From Methylobacterium durans (lineage in GTDB: Bacteria > Pseudomonadota > Alphaproteobacteria > Rhizobiales > Beijerinckiaceae), in the NCBI RefSeq assembly GCF_003173715.1, contig NZ_CP029550.1:3121001-3185000 (forward strand): a DNA stretch of 64,000 nucleotides. The letters are read 5' to 3'. Position numbers and translations under genes: made by a program. Shown here piece by piece: positions 35,045 through 44,158 of this stretch (position 1 is the stretch's first letter; every line of letters begins with the position of its first letter). The notes below the pieces were generated by a model, which worked only from the letters and a program-made list of their open reading frames with translations, did not search any database and was not told where the DNA came from.

Positions 35045-36454
35045 ATGGCGGCGACCTCTTTCTTCGGCGACCTGCTCCAGACGATCAGCGACCGTGGCCG
35101 CGACCTCATCAGCTTCGGACGGGGCGACATCGCCGCGAAGGCGAGCGCCCCCGAACTCGTCAAGCTCTGCGAGGATCTGATCTCCCGCCGCGGCGAGGCG
35201 TCCGGCGTGGCGCTCGCCCGCCTCATCCTCGACCGCTACGCGAGCTTCGCGAAGCCCGAGCGCCTCGCCTTCCTGCGCCTCATCGCCCAGGAATTCGATG
35301 CGGACCACGCCGCGGTCGACGCGGCGATCGCCTCCTACCGGGCCGACCCGACCCGCGCCCGCCTCGGGCGCCTGCACGAGGCGGCCGAGCCGCGCAGCCA
35401 GGAGCTGATCCGCCGCCTCAACCTCGCCCGTGACGGCACGCGGGCCCTCGTGCGCATGCGCGAGGACCTGATGGACCTGCGCGCGGCCCTGCGCGCCGAG
35501 GAAGGGGCGGATGCGGACCTGATCGATGCGGCCGACAGCCTCGATTGCGATTTCGAGCACCTGTTCGCCTCCTGGTTCAACCGGGGCTTCCTGGTGCTGC
35601 GCCACATCGACTGGACGACGCCCGCCCACATCCTGGAGAAGATCATCCGCTACGAGGCGGTGCACGAGATCCAGGGCTGGGACGACCTGCGCCGCCGGAT
35701 CGAGCCCTCCGACCGGCGCTGCTTCGCCTTCTTCCACCCGGCTCTCGTCGACGAGCCGCTGATCTTCGTCGAGGTGGCGCTGACCGGCGGCATCGCCGCC
35801 GCGATCGCCCCGATCCTCGCCAACGAGCGCGACCTCCTGCCTATGCGCGCGGCCACGACGGCGGTGTTCTACTCGATCTCGAACTGCCAGCGGGGTCTGG
35901 CCGGCGTCACCTTCGGCAATTTCCTGATCAAGCAGGTGGTGGAGGACCTCGCCCGCGAGATCCCCTCGCTCAAGACCTTCGTCACCCTCTCGCCGGTGCC
36001 GGGCTTCGCCCGCTGGCTCGACCGGGAGCGGCGCGCCGACGCGTCGCAGGGCCTGACGAAGGAGGATATCGAGGCCCTGCGCCTCCTCGAACGGTCGGAC
36101 TGGCAGAGCGACAAGGCGACCTGCGAGGCGGTGCGCAAGGCGATGCTGCCCGCGGCCGCCGCCTATTTCCTGCGCGCCAAGAACGACCGGGGCCGGCCCC
36201 TCGACCCGGTCGCCCGCTTCCATCTCGGCAACGGGGCGCGGCTGGAGCGGCTCAATTTCCTCGGCGACACCTCGCCGAAGGGCGTGAAGCAATCCTACGG
36301 GCTGATGGTGAACTACCTCTACGACCTCTCGGCCATCGAGAAGAACCACGAGACCTACGCCAATCTCGGCACGGTGGCGGCCTCCGGCACGGTGAGCCGG
36401 GAATTGCGCGCGAACCTGCCGCCCCCGCGCGCAGTGGCGCTCGCCGACGCCTGA
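35045..36454 (+). CDS. Malonyl-CoA decarboxylase
   Basis: 469 residues matching full-length MCD. It converts malonyl-CoA to acetyl-CoA and CO2. The N-terminal helical part (SGVALARLILDRYASF) is followed by the GNAT-like catalytic domain: HIDWTTPAHILEKIIRYEAV, VHEIQGWDDLRRRI, CFAFFHPALVDEPLIFVEVA, VFYSISNCQRGLAGVTFGNF and VARFHLGNGARLERLNFLGD, with the catalytic Ser and His in these segments. It lies 103 bases upstream of the malonyl-CoA synthetase gene, so the pair converts malonate to acetyl-CoA. Confidence 0.94.
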   Translation: MAATSFFGDLLQTISDRGRDLISFGRGDIAAKASAPELVKLCEDLISRRGEASGVALARLILDRYASFAKPERLAFLRLIAQEFDADHAAVDAAIASYRADPTRARLGRLHEAAEPRSQELIRRLNLARDGTRALVRMREDLMDLRAALRAEEGADADLIDAADSLDCDFEHLFASWFNRGFLVLRHIDWTTPAHILEKIIRYEAVHEIQGWDDLRRRIEPSDRRCFAFFHPALVDEPLIFVEVALTGGIAAAIAPILANERDLLPMRAATTAVFYSISNCQRGLAGVTFGNFLIKQVVEDLAREIPSLKTFVTLSPVPGFARWLDRERRADASQGLTKEDIEALRLLERSDWQSDKATCEAVRKAMLPAAAAYFLRAKNDRGRPLDPVARFHLGNGARLERLNFLGDTSPKGVKQSYGLMVNYLYDLSAIEKNHETYANLGTVAASGTVSRELRANLPPPRAVALADA

Positions 36455-36467
36455 GGCGGGCGGCTTT

Positions 36468-36500
36468 CCTCCCCGCGGGGGAGGGGAGGCGCCTGCGGGG
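36468..36500. repeat. Short GC palindromic repeat between malonate genes
   Basis: CCTCCCCGCGGGGGAGGGG forms a hairpin between the decarboxylase and synthetase genes. Similar CCTCCCC/GGGGAGG elements lie at 46.17-46.27 and 63.89-63.96 kb, making this a dispersed intergenic family different from the CTCTCCCG repeats. Confidence 0.55.
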
Positions 36501-36557
36501 ACCTTCTTCCCGGTCGGCACTCCCCAAGAATTCGCGCGATGTGCTAGGCACGCGCGC

Positions 36558-38078
36558 ATGACGAACCACCTCTTCGATCTCGTGCGGTCGGGCCTGCCCG
36601 CCGATCCCGCGGCCAAGACCTTCATCGAGTCGCCGGACGGCGCGGTGCTCAGCTACGCCGATCTCCTCGCGCGCTCCGCGGCCTACGCGAACGCGCTGAC
36701 GGAACTCGGCGTGAAGGTCGGCGACCGGGTCGCCGTGCAGGTCGACAAGAGCCCCGAGGTGATCTTCCTCTATCTCGGCGCGGTGCGGGCCGGCGCCGTC
36801 TTCCTGCCGCTCAACACCGCCTATACGGGCGCGGAGATCGCGTATTTCCTGTCGGATGCCGAGCCGGCTCTGTTCGTCTGCGACCCGGGCAAGCGCGAGG
36901 CGCTCGAATCCGTCGCGGAGAAGGCCGGCGTCGCGGCGCTCCGCACCCTGGGCGGCGATGGGCGCGGCAGCATGGCGGAGGCGGCGGATGCCGCGGCCCC
37001 CGACTTCGCCGACGTGGCGCGCGGCCCCGACGATCTCGCGGCGATCCTCTACACCTCGGGCACGACCGGGCGCTCGAAGGGCGCCATGCTGACCCATGAG
37101 AACCTCGCCTCGAACACCCGGACCCTCGTCGACCTCTGGCGCTTCACGGCTGAGGACGTGCTGATCCACGCGCTGCCCGTCTTCCACACCCACGGCCTGT
37201 TCGTGGCGACGAACATCGTGCTCGCCACCGGCGGCACCATGCTGTTCCTGCCCCGGCTCGACGCGAAGCGGATCCTGGAGCTGATGCCGCGGGCGAGCGC
37301 GATGATGGGCGTGCCGACCTTCTACACCCGCCTCCTCAGGGAGCCCGGCCTCACGCGGGAGGTCGCAGCGCCGATGCGCCTCTTCATCTCGGGCTCGGCG
37401 CCGCTCCTCGCCGAGACGCACCGGGAGTGGCAGGCCCGCACCGGCCACGCCATCCTCGAGCGCTACGGCATGACCGAGACCAACATGAGCACCTCGAACC
37501 CCTACGAGGGGCGGCGCATCGCCGGCACGGTGGGCTTTCCCCTGCCGGACGTTGCGCTCCGGGTGGTCGACCCGGAGACCGGCGCCCATCTGCCTGACGG
37601 CGAGGTCGGCATGATCGAGGTCCGGGGCCCGAACGTGTTCAAGGGCTACTGGCGCATGCCCGAGAAGACCGCCGCCGAGTTCCGGGCGGACGGGTTCTTC
37701 ATCACGGGCGATCTCGGCAAGGTCGATGCGGACGGCTACGTCCACATCGTCGGCCGCGGCAAGGACCTCATCATCTCGGGCGGCTTCAACGTCTATCCGA
37801 AGGAGATCGAGACCGAGATCGACGCGATCCCGGGCATCGTCGAATCCGCGGTGATCGGCCTGCCCCACGCCGATTTCGGCGAGGGCGTCACGGCCGTCGT
37901 GGTGGCGGGCGAGGGCGCGCCCGACGAGGCGGCCGTGCTCGCCCAGCTCGAGGGGCGGCTCGCCAAGTTCAAGCTGCCCAAGCGCGTGCTCTTCGCGGAC
38001 GAGCTGCCGCGCAACGCCATGGGCAAGGTGCAGAAGAACGTGCTCCGCGAGACCCATGCACAGCTTTATCGGCCGTGA
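36558..38078 (+). CDS. matB: Malonyl-CoA synthetase MatB
   Basis: 506 residues, ANL superfamily. It activates malonate with ATP and CoA. The P-loop is LYTSGTTGRSKGAMLTHENL; others are FHTHGLFVATNIVL, ERYGMTETNMSTSNPYEG, YWRMPEKTAAEFRADGFF, TGDLGKVDADGYVHIVGRGK and the catalytic Lys in LPRNAMGKVQKNVLR. The malonate-type motif around RLFISGSAPLLAETHREW matches MatB proteins. Together with malonyl-CoA decarboxylase upstream it forms a malonate catabolism pair. Confidence 0.92.
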   Translation: MTNHLFDLVRSGLPADPAAKTFIESPDGAVLSYADLLARSAAYANALTELGVKVGDRVAVQVDKSPEVIFLYLGAVRAGAVFLPLNTAYTGAEIAYFLSDAEPALFVCDPGKREALESVAEKAGVAALRTLGGDGRGSMAEAADAAAPDFADVARGPDDLAAILYTSGTTGRSKGAMLTHENLASNTRTLVDLWRFTAEDVLIHALPVFHTHGLFVATNIVLATGGTMLFLPRLDAKRILELMPRASAMMGVPTFYTRLLREPGLTREVAAPMRLFISGSAPLLAETHREWQARTGHAILERYGMTETNMSTSNPYEGRRIAGTVGFPLPDVALRVVDPETGAHLPDGEVGMIEVRGPNVFKGYWRMPEKTAAEFRADGFFITGDLGKVDADGYVHIVGRGKDLIISGGFNVYPKEIETEIDAIPGIVESAVIGLPHADFGEGVTAVVVAGEGAPDEAAVLAQLEGRLAKFKLPKRVLFADELPRNAMGKVQKNVLRETHAQLYRP

Positions 38079-38179
38079 TCGCCGTTAGGACTGTATGCTG
38101 AGGGGAACGGCGCACCTGCGCTGACGTTCTTGGCTCCGTGCGCGGGGTCCCGTGCAAGCCTTTCGAGTGCCGTCCCCGC

Positions 38180-39337
38180 ATGACAGCGTCGCCGCTCCGC
38201 CCGCCCGACCCGCCCGAGACCGGCGCGGGCGGATCGATCCTGTGGACGCTCCTCGTCGGCACGGCGCTGATCGCGCTCGCCGCCGCGCCGAAGGGCCGGC
38301 GGGTTCCCGCGGCGTCCGGGCCGGACCCCGTCCGCGCCGGCGACGGCGGCGCCCGCTCCTACACCGGCCGCTCGGCCGAGCTCGTCGGCGCGACCCAACC
38401 CGAGCGCGGCCGCAAGGCCCGCAATCCCACCGAGATCACGGGGGCCGGCTGGAATGACATCGCGGTCCGCGTCTACCTCGAGTTCAACAAGGATCGCGTC
38501 CTGTCGGTGGCCGCAGGCGTCACCTTCTACTCGCTGCTCTCCCTGTTCCCGGCGATCGCCGCCCTCGTCACCTGCTACGGGCTGTTCGCGGACGTGCGCG
38601 TGATCAACGAGCACCTCGCGAGCCTGCAGGGCGTGCTGCCGCAGGGCGCCATCGAGGTCGTGGGCGATCAGGTCAAGCGCATCGCCTCGAAGGGGGGCGG
38701 CGCCCTCGGCGTGACCTTCTTCACCAGCCTCCTGATCTCGCTGTGGAGCGCCAACGCCGCCATGAAGGCGATGTTCGACGCCCTCAACGTCGTCTACGAG
38801 GAGGACGAGAAGCGCTCCTTCGTGATGCTGAACCTGCGCTCGCTGGCCTTCACGGGCGGCGCGCTCCTGTTCATCATCTTCGCGCTGGCCTCGATCGTCG
38901 TCCTGCCGGTCATCTTCGCCTTCGTCGGGATCAGCGACGCGGCGTGGTTCATCGCGCTCCTGCGATGGCCCGCGCTCCTCGTCGTGCTGCTCGCCGGCCT
39001 CTCCGTGCTCTACCGCTACGGGCCGAGCCGCGAGGAGGCGCGCTGGCGCTGGGTCGGCACCGGCAGCGTCGTGGCCTGCATCCTCTGGCTCGTCGCCTCG
39101 CTGCTCTTCTCGTGGTACGTGACGAACTTCGGCAATTACAACGAGACGTACGGGTCGCTCGGGGCGGTCATCGGCTTCATGACCTGGATCTGGATCTCGG
39201 CGACGATCGTGCTGCTCGGCGGCGAGATCAACGCCGAGATGGAGCACCAGACGGTCCGGGACACGACCACGGGCCCGGAACTGCCGCTCGGCGCCCGCGA
39301 GGCGCGGATGGCGGATTCGGTGGGGGCAGCGGCCTGA
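38180..39337 (+). CDS. YihY/virulence factor BrkB family membrane protein
   Basis: 385 residues from ATG 38180. After an N-terminal helix and a charged linker the YihY domain (about residues 95-360) holds six helices: RVLSVAAGVTFYSLLSLFPA, GVTFFTSLLISLWSANAAMK, ALLFIIFALASIVVLPVIFA, and GAVIGFMTWIWISATIVLLGGEIN. The WNDIAVRVYLEFNKDRVLSV start of the domain is typical. The family was once called ribonuclease BN in error; function is unknown. The earlier GTG at 38138 is less likely. Confidence 0.85.
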   Translation: MTASPLRPPDPPETGAGGSILWTLLVGTALIALAAAPKGRRVPAASGPDPVRAGDGGARSYTGRSAELVGATQPERGRKARNPTEITGAGWNDIAVRVYLEFNKDRVLSVAAGVTFYSLLSLFPAIAALVTCYGLFADVRVINEHLASLQGVLPQGAIEVVGDQVKRIASKGGGALGVTFFTSLLISLWSANAAMKAMFDALNVVYEEDEKRSFVMLNLRSLAFTGGALLFIIFALASIVVLPVIFAFVGISDAAWFIALLRWPALLVVLLAGLSVLYRYGPSREEARWRWVGTGSVVACILWLVASLLFSWYVTNFGNYNETYGSLGAVIGFMTWIWISATIVLLGGEINAEMEHQTVRDTTTGPELPLGAREARMADSVGAAA

Positions 39338-39406
39338 CGCCGCCTCCCGGCCGGGCCGGGGCCGCACCATATCGGGCCTGACCCCCGAGACCATCAGGAG
39401 GACATC

Positions 39407-39835
39407 ATGGCCGATCCCATCGCGGACGCTCCCGAGACCCGCTCCGAGGCCGAGTGGCGCGCCGCGCTGACGCCCGAGCAGTACCGGGTGCTGCGCGAGC
39501 ACGGCACCGAGCGCGCCGGCACGAGCTGCCTGCTCGCCGAGAAGCGGCCCGGCACCTTCGCCTGCGCAGGCTGCGGCACGCCGCTCTTCGTCACCGGCAC
39601 CAAGTTCGAGTCCGGCACCGGCTGGCCGAGCTTCTTCGAGCCGCTGCCCGACGCGGTCGAGACCCAGACCGACCGCAGCCACTGGATGGTGCGCACCGAG
39701 GCTCACTGTGCCCGCTGCAAGGGCCATCTCGGCCACGTCTTCAACGACGGACCGCCCCCCACGGGCCTGCGCTACTGCATGAACGGGGCGGCCCTGACGT
39801 TCGAGCCGGCGGCCGGCGGCGCGACATCCCTTTGA
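39407..39835 (+). CDS. msrB: Peptide-methionine (R)-S-oxide reductase MsrB
   Basis: 142 residues. It reduces methionine-R-sulfoxide in proteins. The catalytic Cys is in [11 protein letters not shown] and the zinc ligands are two CxxC pairs (CAGCG and CARCKG). The family core [14 protein letters not shown] and [10 protein letters not shown] is complete. ATG 39407 follows AGGAGGACATC, a strong ribosome site. Monocistronic. Confidence 0.95.
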   Translation: MADPIADAPETRSEAEWRAALTPEQYRVLREHGTERAGTSCLLAEKRPGTFACAGCGTPLFVTGTKFESGTGWPSFFEPLPDAVETQTDRSHWMVRTEAHCARCKGHLGHVFNDGPPPTGLRYCMNGAALTFEPAAGGATSL

Positions 39836-40097
39836 TGGGGAAAGGTTTCGTACGGTAGATGTCGGTCGGCCCGTGGTCTTGATTTCGGCGCCTTTTTCCT
39901 TAGTCCCTGGTGAACCCAAAACCGACATGTCTCGTGAGACCGAGGAATAGGCGGGGCGGGGCGAAGATCCTCGGACCCTGCGGCAAAGCTGTTGGCGAGG
40001 CAACCGAAAGTTTTCGCGCCAAGCCCCGGCCCTCCGGGACACGACGGTACGAGCGTCCACCCGTCGCCGGCGGGTGGCGAATGTGCGGAGGCTGAGT

Positions 40098-41041
40098 ATG
40101 AGTGTCGTTCGGCGGTTTCTCGTGGCACCGTCCCTGGTGCGTCTGATCCGCAAGGAACGCGGCGGATCCCGCATCACCGAGGGCTATTTCGCCCCCAGAC
40201 CGGCCGCACCTCCTTCGTGCGCGTCGACGGGCAGCAATGCCACCTGATCCTCGTCACGACGGGCCAGGACGGCGCCCCCAGCGAGGAGCGCACGGATGTG
40301 CCGCGCGCCCACGGCGACGCCCTCCTCGACGTCTGCACCGGCAAGGCCGCCTACGACCGCACCACCCTCAACGTGAACGGTCGCGAGGTCCGGATCGACC
40401 GCTACGTCAGCCCCGGCAGCCTCGACCTGATCAGCGTCGCCTTCGACAGCGAGAACGAGGCCAACGGCTTCGTCGCCCCGGTCTGGTTCGGCCGGGAGGT
40501 CTCGCAGGACGGGGCCTACGAGCGGCACACGGTGGCGCTGCAAGGCCCGCCGCAGGCCGGCGAGGTCAGCATCAACAACGCCGCCCTCGACGCCGTGCTC
40601 GACCTGATCGAGCCCCGCTTCGGCTTCGGCCGCTACAACGCCCCGAAGGCCGCGGAGGGCCGCCCCGCCGAGGGAAAGTCCGGTGAGGAGGACGGCGTGG
40701 TGAACGCGCTGCGCCGTATCGCCGGCACCGGCGCTCCGGCCGCCGCCGCCGTGCCCGCCGCCGTTGTGCCCGCCGCAGCCGCCGTCGTGGCGCCCGCGCC
40801 CGAGGCGCGCGAGCCGGAGCCGGCCCCCGAGGCCGAGCCGCAGGCCGTGGCGTCCGAGGAGCCCGAGACCGCGCAGGGCGATGCCCGGATCGACGACGTC
40901 ATCGAGAGCTTGTCGGCCGCTCTCGGCGCGGCGATCCACCAGCCGCATGAGGCGCAGAACGAGGCGTCCCGCGAGGACGATTCCGCCTCCGCCTTCGAGC
41001 GCTGGACCGTGCGGCCCCGGCGGACCCAGCAGCAGAACTGA
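40098..41041 (+). pseudogene. CYTH-like domain protein with Ala-rich tail, frameshifted as read
   Basis: From ATG 40098 the frame gives MSVVRRFLVAPSLVRLIRKE and SRITEGYFAP, then breaks. The next frame continues QTGRTSFVRVDGQQCHLILV, DRTTLNVNGREVRIDRYVSP and FVAPVWFGREVSQDGAYERH, in the order of CYTH (triphosphate tunnel) domains. One extra C in the C5 run at 40192-40196 restores GYFAPQTGRTSFVRV and a protein of about 314 residues. The ExExK start motif of active CYTH enzymes is absent (MSVVRRFLV instead), so catalysis is doubtful. The C-terminal 110 residues are Ala/Pro/Glu-rich and low in complexity. Confidence 0.65.
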
Positions 41042-41071
41042 GGACTCGCGCCGCCGGGCGACCGGCGGCGC

Positions 41072-41500
41072 TCAGTTCCGGACCAGGACCCGCGCGCCGC
41101 CGTAGATCTGCGTGAGGCGGTAGAGCGTGCGGGCATTGGCCGGACTCAGGCGGACGCAGCCGTGGCTTGCGCGGCGTCCGAGATGGCCCACCGCGTAGGT
41201 GCCGTGGATGGCGTAGCCGCCGCGGAAGAACATCGCGTGCGGCATCGGCGAGCCGTGATACTTGCGCGAGCGCCACATCGGCGCCATCAGCCCGACCCGA
41301 TAGCTCCCGTTCGGCGTGACGAAGCCGCGCCGCGCGGTCGAGACCGGCCAGTCGTAGGCGAGCATCCCGTCCACGTAGACCCGCATACGCTGGCTCGACT
41401 GATCGATGCGGGCGACGATCCCGGCAGCCGCCGGCCCGCCCGTCCCCACGAGGACGAGAGCCGCGAGAGCGGCGTTCCGCAGGATTGGCAGGATCGACAC
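41072..41500 (-). CDS. L,D-transpeptidase (YkuD family), exported
   Basis: 142 residues from GTG 41500, with a signal peptide (MSILPILRNAALAALVLVGT, cleavage near AAAG). The YkuD domain shows MRVYVDGMLAYDWPVSTARR, GYAIHGTYAVGHLG and the catalytic SHGCVRLSPANA (His and Cys). It would form 3-3 cross-links or attach proteins to peptidoglycan in the periplasm. A longer frame starts at 41572 but adds only basic low-complexity residues before the signal peptide. Confidence 0.9.
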   Translation of the reverse strand: MSILPILRNAALAALVLVGTGGPAAAGIVARIDQSSQRMRVYVDGMLAYDWPVSTARRGFVTPNGSYRVGLMAPMWRSRKYHGSPMPHAMFFRGGYAIHGTYAVGHLGRRASHGCVRLSPANARTLYRLTQIYGGARVLVRN

Positions 41501-41731
41501 GGCTCGGCTCGTCGGCTCGCGGCGGCCGGATCCCTGCCGCGCCGATCGAGAATGGGACTGTCCCCCGACCATTGGGAAGATCGTCTTCGCCCGGATCGAC
41601 AGATTTTGTAACGTCCGGACCGGGCTGGACTACCGAGTGCGAGTTGAGCGCCCAGCGCAACTTCGCTAGCGTCTCGGAAAATCGATAACGATCAGGAAGG
41701 GCGCCGCCCGCGGCGCGCACGGGTGAGGGAC

Positions 41732-43126
41732 ATGGCCCAGGCGACGACCTCCGCTGCACCGACGACGGCTGCGCCCGCAACCGCGGGCGAGCCCTGGTAC
41801 AAGGTCCTCTACATCCAGGTCCTGATCGCGATCGCTCTCGGCATCGCGGTGGGCTATTTCTACCCGGAATTCGGCAAGTCGCTGAAGTGGCTCGGCGACG
41901 CCTTCGTGGCGCTGATCAAGATGATGATCGCGCCGATCATCTTCTGCACCATCGTCCACGGCATCGCCTCGATCGGAGACCTGAAGAAGGTCGGCCGCGT
42001 CGGCCTGAAGGCCCTGATCTACTTCGAGGTGGTCTCGACCATCGCGCTCCTGATCGGCGTCCTCGTCGGCGAGGTCATCCGGCCCGGCGCCGACTTCCAT
42101 GCCGACCCCTCGAAGCTCGACGCCAGCAAGGTCGCGACCTACGCGAGCAAGGCGGCGGCCGATTCGACCGTCGCCCACATCATGGCGCTGATCCCGAAGA
42201 GCTTCTTCGACGCCTTCGCTACCGGCGACCTGCTGCAGGTGCTGCTGATCTCGATCCTCACCGGCGTCGTCGTCACCGGCATGGGCGCGCGGGCGGAGGG
42301 CATCTCCCACGCCATCGACACGGCCGGCCAGGTCTTCTTCCGGATCATCGGCCTGATCGTGAAGCTCGCGCCGCTCGGCGCCTTCGGCGCCATGGCCTTC
42401 ACCATCGGCGAGTACGGCATCCAGAAGGTCGTCGACCTCGCCTGGCTCGTCGGCACCTTCTACGTCACGGCTCTCCTCTTCGTGATCGTGGTGCTCGGCG
42501 GCATCGCGCGGTTCGCCGGCTTCTCGATCTTCCGCTTCCTCGCCTACATCAAGGACGAGTTGCTCATCGTGCTCGGCACCTCGTCCTCCGAGACCGTGCT
42601 GCCCCACATGATGACGAAGATGCGCCGCCTCGGCTGCTCGGATTCCGTCGTCGGCCTCGTCATCCCGACCGGCTACTCGTTCAACCTCGACGGCACCAAC
42701 ATCTACATGACGCTGGCGACGCTGTTCCTGGCGCAGGCCGTCGGCGCGGACCTCTCGTTCGGCCAGTACGCGACGATCATCGTCGTGGCGATGCTGACCT
42801 CGAAGGGGGCCTCGGGCGTGACGGGGGCAGGCTTCATCACGCTCGCCGCGACGCTGGCAGCGATCCCGAACAACCCGGTGCCGGTCGCCGCGATGACCCT
42901 GGTTCTCGGCATCGACAAGTTCATGTCGGAGTGCCGGGCGCTCACGAACCTCATCGGCAACGGCGTCGCCTGCGTCGTCGTCAGCCGCTGGGAGGGCGAA
43001 CTCGACGCCGACAAGCTCCGGGAGGTGATGGCGCATCCGGTCTCGATCGGGACCCACATCTCCGACGAGTCGCCCGAGCCGATGGACACGAGCGAGCACG
43101 CCCCGAAGGTCGCCGCCGCGCAGTAG
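41732..43126 (+). CDS. dctA: C4-dicarboxylate:cation symporter DctA
   Basis: 464 residues of the DAACS family. It imports succinate, malate and fumarate. Motifs: [57 protein letters not shown] (re-entrant serine-rich loop), [17 protein letters not shown] and [22 protein letters not shown] 41732 is preceded by GGGTGAGGGAC; GTG 41723 is an alternative. The ROK kinase gene starts six bases after it. No dctBD genes are nearby. Confidence 0.93.
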   Translation: MAQATTSAAPTTAAPATAGEPWYKVLYIQVLIAIALGIAVGYFYPEFGKSLKWLGDAFVALIKMMIAPIIFCTIVHGIASIGDLKKVGRVGLKALIYFEVVSTIALLIGVLVGEVIRPGADFHADPSKLDASKVATYASKAAADSTVAHIMALIPKSFFDAFATGDLLQVLLISILTGVVVTGMGARAEGISHAIDTAGQVFFRIIGLIVKLAPLGAFGAMAFTIGEYGIQKVVDLAWLVGTFYVTALLFVIVVLGGIARFAGFSIFRFLAYIKDELLIVLGTSSSETVLPHMMTKMRRLGCSDSVVGLVIPTGYSFNLDGTNIYMTLATLFLAQAVGADLSFGQYATIIVVAMLTSKGASGVTGAGFITLAATLAAIPNNPVPVAAMTLVLGIDKFMSECRALTNLIGNGVACVVVSRWEGELDADKLREVMAHPVSIGTHISDESPEPMDTSEHAPKVAAAQ

Positions 43127-43132
43127 GCCCGC

Positions 43133-44047
43133 ATGAGCGCGGAGCCCTTCCGCCTCGGCATCGATCTCGGCGGCACCAAGATCGCGGGCATCGTTCTCGA
43201 CCGTGCCGGTCGGACGCGAGCCGAGAGCCGGATGCCCGCGCCGCGGGGCGACTACGCGGCGACGGTCCGGGCGGTCGCGGGCCTCGTCCACCGCCTGGAG
43301 ACTGAGGCGGACGGCCCCTGCAGCATCGGCATCGGCATGCCCGGCGCCGTCTCGGCCCGCACGGGTCTCATCAAGAACGCGAACTCGACCTGGCTCAACG
43401 GCCGGCCCTTCGCGGCCGACCTCGTCGCCGCTCTGGGGCGCCCGGTCCGGGTCGAGAACGACGCCAATTGCCTCGCCGTCTCGGAGGCGGTCGACGGCGC
43501 GGGCGCCGGCGCGGAGGTCGTCTGGGCCATCATCCTGGGCACCGGGGTCGGCTCCGGCCTCGCGATCCGGGGGCGGGTGCTCTCGGGGCGCGACCGCATC
43601 GCCGGGGAATGGGGGCACAACCCCCTCCCGGCGCCTCGCGACGACGAGCGGCCGGGCCCTGCCTGCTATTGCGGCCGGCACGGCTGCATCGAGACCTTCC
43701 TGTCCGGGCCGGGGCTCGCCGCCGACCACGCCCGCCGCACCGGCGAGGCGCTGACCGGCGAGGGCGTCGTCGCGGCGTTGCGCGCGGGCGATGCGGGAGC
43801 GCAGGCCACCTTCGCCGCCTATCTCGATCGGTTGGGGCGGTCGGTCGCCCACGTCGTCAACATCCTCGACCCCGACATCATCGTCATCGGCGGCGGCCTC
43901 TCGCGGGTGCCGGAACTGCTCGCCCGCCTGCCGGCGGCGACCGCGCCGCACGTCTTCTCCGACGCTTTCGACACGCCGATCCACCCGAGCCTGCACGGGG
44001 ACGCCTCGGGGGTGCGGGGCGCGGCCTGGCTCTGGAACGCGCCGTGA
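43133..44047 (+). CDS. ROK-family sugar kinase (fructokinase/N-acetylglucosamine kinase type)
   Basis: 304 residues. The ATP-binding LGIDLGGTKIAGIVLD, MPGAVSARTGLIKNANSTWLN, the catalytic Asp in VENDANCLAVSEAVDGAG, and the zinc motif GEWGHNPLP with CYCGRHGCIETFLSG mark a ROK kinase close to Mak/NagK. DIIVIGGGLSRVPELL closes the fold. It is in tandem with dctA (six-base gap), though the metabolic link is not obvious. Substrate cannot be fixed from the sequence. Confidence 0.88.
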   Translation: MSAEPFRLGIDLGGTKIAGIVLDRAGRTRAESRMPAPRGDYAATVRAVAGLVHRLETEADGPCSIGIGMPGAVSARTGLIKNANSTWLNGRPFAADLVAALGRPVRVENDANCLAVSEAVDGAGAGAEVVWAIILGTGVGSGLAIRGRVLSGRDRIAGEWGHNPLPAPRDDERPGPACYCGRHGCIETFLSGPGLAADHARRTGEALTGEGVVAALRAGDAGAQATFAAYLDRLGRSVAHVVNILDPDIIVIGGGLSRVPELLARLPAATAPHVFSDAFDTPIHPSLHGDASGVRGAAWLWNAP

Positions 44048-44138
44048 CCGGCCTCGCGAGACGCCATCGGGAACGGCGCTTGCGGACAGCCGACGGAAAC
44101 GGGCCTCGCGATTAATCCTTGCCAACGCTGCTCAGCGC

Positions 44139-44158
44139 ACATAAAGATATCTTTATGT
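44139..44158. promoter_or_regulatory. Perfect 20-bp palindrome over the regulator start codon (candidate methionine/SAH operator)
   Basis: ACATAAAGATATCTTTATGT is self-complementary over all 20 bases and stands out in this GC-rich sequence. The ATG of the ArsR-methyltransferase gene (44155-44157) is part of the right arm. Its TAAAG/CTTTA core resembles sites reported for ArsR-family S-adenosylhomocysteine/S-adenosylmethionine regulators (SahR/SamR). It is likely an autoregulatory operator that also controls metF and perhaps metH. Motif similarity is from memory. Confidence 0.75.

Noticed and set aside
39836..40097. Possible small RNA or terminator in the msrB-CYTH gap
   Set aside because: There is a TTTTTCCTT run near 39891, but no stable stem directly precedes it, and no RNA family pattern was seen.
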